Below the pieces are notes generated by a model. That model was not told the DNA's origin, searched no databases, and saw only the letters and a program-made list of their open reading frames with translations. The position numbers and the translations under genes are program-made. A stretch of DNA of 6,504 nucleotides from Pseudomonadota bacterium. GTDB taxonomy: Bacteria; Pseudomonadota; Gammaproteobacteria; Xanthomonadales; Xanthomonadaceae. The first letter of the stretch is position 1, and each line of letters opens with the position of its first letter. The stretch is taken from positions 1 through 6,504 of the forward strand of contig JAEXRB010000001.1 in NCBI GenBank assembly GCA_023438325.1. The letters run 5' to 3'. This document shows, one piece after another, positions 1 through 5,372 of the stretch.

Positions 1-20
1 GTGCGGTGTGCCGGGGAGAT

Positions 21-950
21 TCAGGCGGCGCCTACGGCGCGTTGCACCATCGCTTCGAAGCGCGCGCGGTCGTAACGCAGCAGGATGCGGGCATTGACGG
101 GCTGGCCGGTGCGTTCCTGCCAGTCGACTACGGTCATGCCACGCGCGTACTGACCGCCCAGTTCCACCGCCACGGCGCGATCGGCCGCTTCCAGCGTGCC
201 AGCCGGCTCGAGCACTTGCGCCATCGCCAGCGCGTCTGCGCTATGCCAGTCATTGCCCCGGCACTCGGCTGCCCAGGCGCGTGTATTGCGCGAGATGGCG
301 TCATAGAAGCGCGCAGCGGGATGATCGGCGGCGAACCAGGTGTTGCATTTGTCGTGTGGCAAACCGTGGCGAAGCGTGGCTTCCCAGTCCACCAGTTCGA
401 AGTTGGGCCAGCGCTCGAACACGATGCGAGCTGCTTCCGGGTCGAAGCCGGTATTGAATTCGACCGGGATGCGGGTGTTGCCGTGCCCGGTGACGGCGCC
501 GCCCATGATGATCAGGCGAGGCACGCGCTGCGGCAGGGTTGGGTCGAGCGAGAGCGCCAGGGCGAGGTTGGTGAGCGGGCCGAGCATGACGAAGGTCAGT
601 TGGCCGGGTTGTTCCCGCGAGAGCCGCAGCATGGCAAGGGCGGCATGTTCGGATGCGTGCGTGCGGGTGGCCGGGGAATAGCCGGTATCGCCGAAACCAT
701 CGCGGCCATGCACGTAGGCGGCATCCTCGGGCGTGGCAACCAGCGGCAGTGCCGCGCCCGGGAACACGGGAGCGTCGATGCCGGCGATTTCGCACAGCTT
801 GAGTGCGTTCCCCAGAGTGTGGTTCAGGCCGACATTGCCTGCGGTGATGGTCAGTGCCGCAATGCGCGCATCCGGGTGGGCGTGTGCCATTAGGATGGCG
901 AGGGCGTCGTCCACGCCGGGGTCGGTGTCGATCAGGAGTTGGTGGGTCAT
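21..950 (-). CDS. Nucleoside hydrolase, IunH/Rih-like family
   Basis: Predicted cytoplasmic enzyme that cleaves the N-glycosidic bond of ribonucleosides to give a free base and ribose, for salvage or catabolism. The 309-residue length is normal for the family. The N-terminus carries the signature DTDPGVDDA (residues 8-16), whose aspartates D10, D14 and D15 correspond to the general base and the Ca2+/ribose ligands. Further family marks are N39 in TAGN, the GPLTNLA block at 124-130, IIMGGA at 147-152, EFN at 164-166, and an aspartate at 239 in SADALAMA that matches the C-terminal metal-ligand Asp. The residue before that Asp is Ala, where the Crithidia-type enzyme has a catalytic His, so base preference cannot be predicted. 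The ATG at 950 is chosen because the signature starts seven residues in; the upstream GAAGA is only a weak ribosome binding site. The gene is divergent from the response regulator. The family call is firm; the substrate is unknown. Confidence 0.94.
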   Translation of the reverse strand: MTHQLLIDTDPGVDDALAILMAHAHPDARIAALTITAGNVGLNHTLGNALKLCEIAGIDAPVFPGAALPLVATPEDAAYVHGRDGFGDTGYSPATRTHASEHAALAMLRLSREQPGQLTFVMLGPLTNLALALSLDPTLPQRVPRLIIMGGAVTGHGNTRIPVEFNTGFDPEAARIVFERWPNFELVDWEATLRHGLPHDKCNTWFAADHPAARFYDAISRNTRAWAAECRGNDWHSADALAMAQVLEPAGTLEAADRAVAVELGGQYARGMTVVDWQERTGQPVNARILLRYDRARFEAMVQRAVGAA

Positions 951-1083
951 TGCATGTCTTCGTTATTGGCTCGGAAGGAGTATCGCACCGTGCTCCGGCT
1001 TGGCGAGCGTGCGCTGCATCGCTTAGGCTAGAACCGAAGGCGGGTTTGCTGGGGCATTGGCTCGCACGCAGAGGGGGCATCAC
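951..1083. promoter_or_regulatory. Divergent intergenic region between nucleoside hydrolase and response regulator
   Basis: This 133-bp gap must hold the start signals of both flanking genes. For the plus-strand regulator, a weak sigma70-like pair is TTGGCG (1000-1005) and TAGGCT (1024-1029) with an 18-nt spacer. A strong Shine-Dalgarno GAGGGGG lies at 1071-1077, six bases before the ATG at 1084, and this favours that start over the in-frame TTG at 1057. For the minus-strand gene, GATACT (minus strand, near 990-995 on plus) could serve as a -10, but no convincing -35 accompanies it. I see no clear operator palindrome. The promoter boxes are guesses; the ribosome binding site for the regulator is well supported. 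Confidence 0.4.
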
Positions 1084-1719
1084 ATGATTCGGGTTTATCT
1101 GGTCGACGACCATGCGTTGGTGCGCACCGGTTTTCGCATGTTGTTGCAGCAGTTTCCGGAGTTTTCCGTTGTCGGCGAGGCGGGTACCGGGGAGCAGGCG
1201 CTGGCCGACCTGCGCACTCTGGAGGTGGATGTGGTGTTGTGCGATCTGCACTTGCCGGGTATCAGTGGCCTAGAGGTGACGGATCGACTGATGCGAGGCG
1301 GCTCTTCGGCGCGTGTGGTGGTGGTGTCGGCACAGCAGGACGGCCCCTTGCCGCGTCGCGTGCTCAATGCCGGGGCCTTTGGTTATCTGGGCAAGGCGGC
1401 GCCGGCCGAGGAGCTGTTGCGTGCCATTCGCGACGTGGCACATGGCAAACGCTACATCTCGGCCACGGTGGCGCAGCAGATGGCGATCACGAGCCTGGAC
1501 ACCACGGGCTCGCCGTTCGAGCAGCTTTCCGTGCGCGAATTGGAAGTGGCGATGCTGCTGGTGCAGGGCATGCGAATGACCGTGATCGGCGAGAATCTCA
1601 ACCTGAGTTCCAAGACCGTGGCCACCCACAAATACAACCTGTTCGCCAAGTTGCAGGTGAATGACATCGCCTCGCTCACGCGTTTGGCAATGCAGCACGG
1701 TTTGACCTCCCCTGCCTGA
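1084..1719 (+). CDS. NarL/FixJ-family response regulator, GacA/UvrY-like
   Basis: A 211-residue cytoplasmic two-component response regulator. The receiver domain spans about residues 1-120: acidic pair D8/D9 in LVDDH, phospho-acceptor D54 in CDLHLPG, switch serine S82 at the end of strand beta4, and conserved K104 in YLGKA, so it should be phosphorylatable. A LuxR-type helix-turn-helix domain covers about 147-207 (LSVRELEVAML, then LSSKTVATHKYNLFAKL). The overall pattern, including VLNAGAFGYLGKAAPAEEL and GKRYISATVAQQMA, resembles GacA/UvrY, which in other gammaproteobacteria responds to a BarA/GacS kinase and activates Csr/Rsm small RNAs. The ATG at 1084 is preceded by a good GAGGGGG site six bases away. 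No kinase gene is adjacent, and uvrC, the usual downstream partner of gacA/uvrY, is absent because rne lies immediately downstream and convergent. The family is sure; GacA orthology is only a suggestion, so no symbol is given. Confidence 0.95.
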   Translation: MIRVYLVDDHALVRTGFRMLLQQFPEFSVVGEAGTGEQALADLRTLEVDVVLCDLHLPGISGLEVTDRLMRGGSSARVVVVSAQQDGPLPRRVLNAGAFGYLGKAAPAEELLRAIRDVAHGKRYISATVAQQMAITSLDTTGSPFEQLSVRELEVAMLLVQGMRMTVIGENLNLSSKTVATHKYNLFAKLQVNDIASLTRLAMQHGLTSPA

Positions 1720-1740
1720 CGGCTTGCCGCCAGGCAGGGG
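1709..1740. terminator. Hairpin between convergent response regulator and rne (probable bidirectional terminator)
   Basis: Perfect 10-bp inverted repeat: CCCCTGCCTG (1709-1718) and CAGGCAGGGG (1731-1740). The 12-nt interior can pair further (GGC with GCC), giving a long GC-rich stem. The left arm includes the last codons and two bases of the TGA stop of the regulator, and the right arm ends nine bases from the rne stop. Its position between two convergent 3' ends fits a shared terminator. Neither side has a run of T, so efficient intrinsic termination is not assured; it may instead protect 3' ends from exonucleases. Confidence 0.6.
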
Positions 1741-1749
1741 AAGTACGGA

Positions 1750-4700
1750 TCAGGTGTCGCTGCGCTGCGGCGGCAGTTCCAGCGGCAGGGCATCCTGTGG
1801 CGGAAGGGCCGATTCGTCAGATGCGTTTTCGACTTCAGCAGCGCTCACGGTGCTGTCGGCCTGTGCATCCTTCTCCTCATGCTCCACGGAGCTCTTTTCT
1901 GCGGTGCTGCTGACAGCTGTCGCTGGCTCGGGAGCCACGAACGGTGCCGGGCGGGGCCGCGCGTAGAGTGCCGTGGCGACAGCGCTGGCCATCGATACCG
2001 GCCCGGTACCGTTGGGTGCGCGCAATTCGAACGGCTCGGCGGGTGCATCGAAGACCGAGGCCGGCTGAGTCGGCGGCGTGCCGAGCTTCCCGGTGGTCGG
2101 GGCTTTGGCCGGTTCGTTCGTCTTCGCCGACTCAGGCTTGTCGGCAACGGGCGGCTCATTGCGTGGTGCCTCTTGCGCCGTCGCAGGTGCGAGCGTGTCG
2201 GGCGCGGTTTCATTCGGCTCAGGTGTGGTGACTGTCTGAGCGGGAGTCTGTGGTTCGGCGCTTTCGGGTTGAGGTTTGGCCGCTTCGGTTTTCTCTGGCG
2301 CAGGAGGAGCCGCCGCAGTACTCACGGATGCAGGTACGACAGGTGCGGGCACTGGTACAGGTGCCGGTGCCGGTGCCGGCATCGGCACCATCGTGGCAAC
2401 CGGCACGGGGGCTGGTGCGGGAACGGGAACAGGAGCGGGCGAGAGAGCCGCAGCCGGGGCCGCCTCGGGCGCCGGGCATGATGGTGCGGGAGGTGTGGCT
2501 GCCTTGATGGGAGTAGCGGTTTGCTCGGATGTGGCGACGTCGGCCGCTTCCGTGGTGGCAGCGGTACTGCTGTCGTCACTGTCCTCGTCGTCCAGATCCA
2601 CGCCGTCCAGTGCAGTGTTGTTGGCATCGCCTGACACGCCATCTTGGCGACGGCGGCGGCGACCGCCACGACGGCCGCGGCGGCGGCGGCCCTGTCCGGC
2701 TTCGGCGGTTTCCGGTGTGCTGCTGGCGTCAGCCGCATCACCTGCAAGGGCCTCCAGCGGAGTTTCGGGTTCGATCACCACATTCAACGCGGCCACGGCG
2801 GAGGCCGCGATGGCCTTGTTCACTTCGGTGCTGGCAGGTTTGCTGGAGGCTTGCTCGCCGCGTACGGGGGCGGAGGGCTGCTCCGGGGGCGCAGCCTGGG
2901 CCTGCTTCTGGCGGGCCGCTTCCTTTTCTTGGCGTGCGATGTCGCGATTGTCCTGTCGCGCCTGCTGGCGGGTGTCGCGCTTGGCGTTGGCCTCGCTACG
3001 CGGCTCGTTGCGCTTGCCGTTGTCACGCACGTCCTTGGCTGCTGCCTCCGGGCGGGCAGGTGCATCCTGACGTGCGGGGCGCGGCTGCGCATTGGCGCGC
3101 GGCTCGCTGGCAGTTTTGTTGCGGTCGCGGCCGTTGCGCGATTTATCGTTGCGGTTGTCGCGGCGGCCCGGTTGCCCGGCGTGCGCGGCGCGCGGATCTT
3201 TTGCCGAATGCGTAGGGCGCGAGCGTGAGGTGTCGGCGGATTTTTCCGTGGCGTCACCGCCAAACAGGCTGGCCAGCCACGCGAAGAAGCCACGCTTGGG
3301 CGCAGGCGTCTGGGCAGCAGGTGTCGGTGGCGTGGCGGCAGGCGGCGCTTCCTGCCGTGCGGGCGCAGGCTGCGTCGGGCGTACCGCCGTGACAGCAGGT
3401 GCGGGCGGCACGTTGAGATTGGCCTTGGTCAGCGCATGCACTTCCAGTTTGCGCGGGCTGGTGCGCTGGTAGCTGGGTTTGCTGCTTTCTTCACCCAGTT
3501 CGTTCTCGCGCAGGCGGGAAACGTTGAAGTGCGGGGTTTCCATCTGCGCATCGGCGACGATCACCAGCGGCACATCGTGGCGCTGTTCGATTTCGCCCAA
3601 GGCGCGGCGCTTTTCGTTGAGCAGGAAGTTGGCGATCTCGTGCGGTGCCTGCACCAGCACCTGGCCGGTGTTGTCCTTCATCGCCTGTTCTTCCAGCAGG
3701 CGCAGGATCGACAGCGAAAGGGATTCGACCGAGCGCATGCGGCCATGGCCTTCGCAGCGCGGGCAGACGATCTGACTGGACTCGCCCAGGCTCGGACGCA
3801 GCCGCTGACGGCTCATTTCCAGCAGGCCGAAACGCGAAATGCGGCCTACCTGCACCCGCGCGCGGTCATATTTGAGCGCTTGGGCGAGGCGGTTTTCCAC
3901 TTCGCGCTGGTGCTTGTTGGAGCCCATGTCGATGAAGTCGATCACCACCAGGCCGCCCAGGTCGCGCAGGCGCATCTGGCGGGCCACTTCCTCGGCGGCT
4001 TCGAGGTTGGTGTTGAATGCGGTTTCCTCGATGTCGCCGCCCTTGGTGGCGCGCGAGGAGTTCACGTCGATCGCGGTGAGGGCTTCGGTCTGGTCGATCA
4101 CGATGGAGCCGCCCGAAGGCAGGCGCACGTTGCGCTCGTAGGCGTTCTCGATCTGCGATTCGATCTGGAAACGGTTGAACAGCGGCGTGGTGTCTTCGTA
4201 CAGCTTGAGCTTGCGCAGGTTCTGCGGCATCACCTGCTGCACGAAATCGCGCGCGTCCGCGAACATTTCCTTGCTGTCGATGAGGATCTCGCCCACATCC
4301 GCGCGCAAGTAGTCACGCAGGGCGCGAATGATGAGGCGGCTTTCCTGATAGATCAGGAATGGCGCGGGCTTGGCCAGCGCGGCATCGGTGATGGCTTTCC
4401 ACACCTGCAGCAGGTAATCCACGTCCCATTGCAGCTCTTCCGCGTCGCGCCCGACGCCAGCGGTGCGGATGATCACGCCCATGTCGTCGGGGATGTCGAG
4501 CTTGTCCAGCGCTTCCTTCAGGGCGGCGCGGTCATCACCCTCGATGCGGCGCGAGACGCCGCCGGCGCTCGGGCTGTTCGGCATCAGGACGAGATAGCGG
4601 CCGGCGAGCGAAATGAACGTGGTCAGCGCCGCGCCTTTGTTGCCGCGCTCTTCCTTGTCCACCTGCACGACCACTTCCTGACCTTCGCGCAGGAGCTCCT

Positions 4701-4968
4701 TGATCGTGGCCTTGTTCGGATTCACCCCGTCGATGAAATAGTCGCGGGAGATTTCCTTGAGCGGCAAAAAGCCGTGTTTGTCGCCGCCGTACTCGACGAA
4801 GGCGGCTTCCAGCGAAGGTTCGAGCCTGGTGATGCGGCCCTTGTAGATGTTGGATTTTTTCTGCTCTTTGGAGGGTTGTTCGATGTCGATGTCGTACAGC
4901 GTCTGGCCGTCGACGATCGCTACGCGCAACTCTTCCTGCTGAGTTGCGTTGATAAGCATCCGCTTCAT
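1750..4968 (-). CDS. rne: Ribonuclease E (degradosome scaffold endonuclease)
   Basis: A 1072-residue single-strand-specific endoribonuclease that initiates mRNA decay and matures rRNA and tRNA precursors at the inner membrane. The catalytic half (1 to about 510) begins MKRMLINATQQEELRVA, as in E. coli, which fixes the start at 4968 although the frame stays open to 5115. An S1 domain lies at about 37-118 with F57, F67 and K111; 5'-sensor residues R168/T169 follow; catalytic Mg2+ aspartates are D301 (EALTAID) and D344 (VVIDFIDM); the Zn-link is CPRC at 402-405. The C-terminal half is low complexity: an amphipathic segment at about 558-572 (KRGFFAWLASLFGGD) that should bind the membrane, Arg/Asn/Asp-rich RNA-binding stretches (about 598-690 and 761-775), an acidic patch (791-800), Pro/Ala/Val repeats (844-880), and a more complex tail patch (about 979-1010). 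AGAGG lies 12 bases upstream, a long spacing. Identity is essentially certain; degradosome partner sites are not recognisable. Confidence 0.98.
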   Translation of the reverse strand: MKRMLINATQQEELRVAIVDGQTLYDIDIEQPSKEQKKSNIYKGRITRLEPSLEAAFVEYGGDKHGFLPLKEISRDYFIDGVNPNKATIKELLREGQEVVVQVDKEERGNKGAALTTFISLAGRYLVLMPNSPSAGGVSRRIEGDDRAALKEALDKLDIPDDMGVIIRTAGVGRDAEELQWDVDYLLQVWKAITDAALAKPAPFLIYQESRLIIRALRDYLRADVGEILIDSKEMFADARDFVQQVMPQNLRKLKLYEDTTPLFNRFQIESQIENAYERNVRLPSGGSIVIDQTEALTAIDVNSSRATKGGDIEETAFNTNLEAAEEVARQMRLRDLGGLVVIDFIDMGSNKHQREVENRLAQALKYDRARVQVGRISRFGLLEMSRQRLRPSLGESSQIVCPRCEGHGRMRSVESLSLSILRLLEEQAMKDNTGQVLVQAPHEIANFLLNEKRRALGEIEQRHDVPLVIVADAQMETPHFNVSRLRENELGEESSKPSYQRTSPRKLEVHALTKANLNVPPAPAVTAVRPTQPAPARQEAPPAATPPTPAAQTPAPKRGFFAWLASLFGGDATEKSADTSRSRPTHSAKDPRAAHAGQPGRRDNRNDKSRNGRDRNKTASEPRANAQPRPARQDAPARPEAAAKDVRDNGKRNEPRSEANAKRDTRQQARQDNRDIARQEKEAARQKQAQAAPPEQPSAPVRGEQASSKPASTEVNKAIAASAVAALNVVIEPETPLEALAGDAADASSTPETAEAGQGRRRRGRRGGRRRRRQDGVSGDANNTALDGVDLDDEDSDDSSTAATTEAADVATSEQTATPIKAATPPAPSCPAPEAAPAAALSPAPVPVPAPAPVPVATMVPMPAPAPAPVPVPAPVVPASVSTAAAPPAPEKTEAAKPQPESAEPQTPAQTVTTPEPNETAPDTLAPATAQEAPRNEPPVADKPESAKTNEPAKAPTTGKLGTPPTQPASVFDAPAEPFELRAPNGTGPVSMASAVATALYARPRPAPFVAPEPATAVSSTAEKSSVEHEEKDAQADSTVSAAEVENASDESALPPQDALPLELPPQRSDT
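2329..2439 (-). repeat. Pro/Ala/Val low-complexity repeat within rne
   Basis: Codons for residues 844-880 of RNase E form an imperfect Ala-Pro-Val-Pro repeat, seen in the DNA as three exact tandem GGTGCC units (2360-2377, plus-strand reading) and many degenerate copies around them. The segment should be an extended, proline-rich, disordered spacer separating the Arg-rich and acidic blocks from the C-terminal tail. Such tracts tend to vary in copy number between strains by replication slippage; that is inference, not seen here. Confidence 0.75.
2644..2688 (-). other. Arg-rich RNA-binding block of RNase E
   Basis: Codons for residues 761-775 of RNase E encode fifteen residues of which eleven are Arg, with three Gly and one Gln (RRRRGRRGGRRRRRQ). 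It is followed within 20 residues by an acidic patch, DLDDEDSDDS. By analogy with the arginine-rich segments of the E. coli RNase E C-terminal half, it probably binds RNA, and perhaps a DEAD-box helicase nearby. The sequence is clear; the partner is inference. Confidence 0.6.
3253..3297 (-). other. Membrane-targeting amphipathic helix of RNase E
   Basis: Codons for residues 558-572 (KRGFFAWLASLFGGD) encode a short, strongly hydrophobic and aromatic helix standing alone in an otherwise Pro/Ala/Arg-rich disordered region. Its place just after the catalytic half, and its F-F-x-x-L-x-x-L-F pattern, match the membrane-targeting sequence of E. coli RNase E (around residues 565-582 there). It should attach the enzyme peripherally to the inner membrane. 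Confidence 0.75.
4925..4948 (-). promoter_or_regulatory. rne: Hairpin at codons 7-15 of rne
   Basis: Perfect 8-bp stem, CGCAACTC (minus strand 4948 to 4941) with GAGTTGCG (4932 to 4925), closing the 8-nt loop AGCAGGAA. It lies 20-44 bases inside the coding region, where it could affect ribosome loading or RNase access, and its loop shows an AGGA sequence. The same stretch encodes the conserved peptide ATQQEEL, so the structure could be a by-product of protein conservation. The stem is directly visible; a regulatory role is inference. Confidence 0.4.
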
Positions 4969-5038
4969 GGTGGTGTCATTCCTCTGCGCTCTACCGCGAG
5001 GAACGCCGGGGACTTCGCGCCCAGTGTTCGGGGGCAAA

Positions 5039-5058
5039 GGCCGCGCCGGGCGCGGGCC
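5039..5058 (-). promoter_or_regulatory. GC-rich hairpin proximal to rne start
   Basis: CCGCG (5041-5045) pairs with CGCGG (5051-5055) around a 5-nt loop, and the stem extends by two G-C pairs past a single bulged base. On the rne strand it is followed by TTT (5038-5036). It lies about 70 bases before the rne ATG and is the most stable-looking element of the leader. It is too short of U residues to be a confident terminator. Confidence 0.4.
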
Positions 5059-5134
5059 TGTGCCGTGCAGAATCTCCAGCGCATCGGACCGGGGCATTGC
5101 CCGCGGGAGCGCCAATCAAAAACCAAGGGGAGCC

Positions 5135-5152
5135 AAAAGACGCTTGCGCGTC
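5135..5152 (-). promoter_or_regulatory. GNRA-loop hairpin with short U-tract in the rne leader (attenuator-like)
   Basis: On the rne strand GACGC (5152-5148), the tetraloop GCAA (5147-5144) and GCGTC (5143-5139) form a perfect 5-bp stem closed by a GNRA loop, followed directly by TTTT (5138-5135). An outer G.T wobble could add one pair. The form resembles a weak intrinsic terminator placed about 170 nt ahead of rne. The stem is short and the T-run has only four bases, so termination efficiency would be partial at best. Confidence 0.4.
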
Positions 5153-5235
5153 CAACTGGCCTAAAGCCGGAAAACCGGTGTCCGCATCTTCCGGGCGAAT
5201 TGCCTGTTCCAGACAGCAGAACCGCTCAGCCGGTA

Positions 5236-5259
5236 CACTTGCAACCTGAGTTGCAGGTG
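5236..5259 (-). promoter_or_regulatory. Distal hairpin in the rne leader
   Basis: CACTTGCAAC (5236-5245) and GTTGCAGGTG (5250-5259) form a 10-position stem with a 4-nt loop. The single imperfect position is a G.U wobble in plus-strand RNA and a C/A mismatch in rne-strand RNA. The rne-strand copy contains GCAACTCAG, which recurs inside the rne coding hairpin at codons 7-10. It is the longest stem in the gap. Confidence 0.4.
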
Positions 5260-5342
5260 GCCCTGCGGCCCGGTCCAGAACTTTTGCTACCGCCCGCACT
5301 AGATGGGCGAATAGCTAAATCAGGACGTTATCTCGCCTTCTT

Positions 5343-5372
5343 AGTGTAGCAATCCCATGACAACGGCGGCAA
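5343..5372 (-). promoter_or_regulatory. Candidate rne promoter overlapping the rluC start
   Basis: On the minus strand TTGCCG (5372-5367) and TACACT (5348-5343) are spaced by 18 bases, and TG-C directly precedes the hexamer, giving an extended -10 (TGCTACACT). Each box matches its sigma70 consensus at four of six positions. The predicted transcript start is near 5336. The -35 box lies within codons 4-6 of rluC and the spacer covers its ATG. No transcript data support it, so it is a candidate only. Confidence 0.4.

Larger units (their letters stand above)
4969..5336 (-). promoter_or_regulatory. rne: Putative structured 5' leader of rne mRNA
   Basis: This region carries no convincing gene. If transcription starts near 5336, from the candidate promoter just upstream, the leader is about 368 nt, close to the roughly 360-nt autoregulatory rne leader known in E. 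coli. Reading toward rne it shows a 10-position hairpin (5259-5236), a tetraloop hairpin followed by TTTT (5152-5135), a U-run (5122-5118), and a GC-rich hairpin (5058-5039) about 70 bases before the start codon. A frame open to 5115 runs into rne, but its translated part is Arg/Pro-rich and unlike any RNase E N-terminus, so I treat it as untranslated. Feedback cleavage by RNase E is known for E. coli; for this leader it is inferred from position and structure. Confidence 0.5.

Noticed and set aside
6..893. Plus-strand frame of 295 codons across the nucleoside hydrolase.
   Set aside because: Antisense to a gene with complete family motifs; no independent evidence of coding.
1057..1083. Upstream TTG start for the response regulator, adding nine residues.
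   Set aside because: The strong GAGGGGG site sits six bases before the ATG at 1084, and receiver domains of this family begin MIRV.
2341..2400. Possible CRISPR-like or minisatellite array from GGTGCC repeats.
   Set aside because: Repeats are short, uneven, without spacers and in frame with Pro/Ala/Val codons of rne.
2276..3070. Plus-strand frame of 264 codons with Gly/Ala/Thr repeats opposite the rne tail.
   Set aside because: It is the complement of the Pro/Ala/Val and Arg-rich coding of RNase E; the repeats are inherited from that gene.
4969..5115. In-frame 49-codon extension of rne to an ATG at 5115.
   Set aside because: The extension is rich in Arg, Pro and Gly, covers the hairpin region, and is absent from known RNase E; the MKRMLINATQ start is the family N-terminus.
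3436..5349. Open frame of 637 codons on the plus strand, antisense to the catalytic half of rne.
   Set aside because: The reverse strand encodes an unmistakable RNase E, and in GC-rich genes with strong third-position bias the antisense frames often lack stops. The translated product is rich in His, Val, Gln and Asp without domains, and no ribosome binding site stands out.
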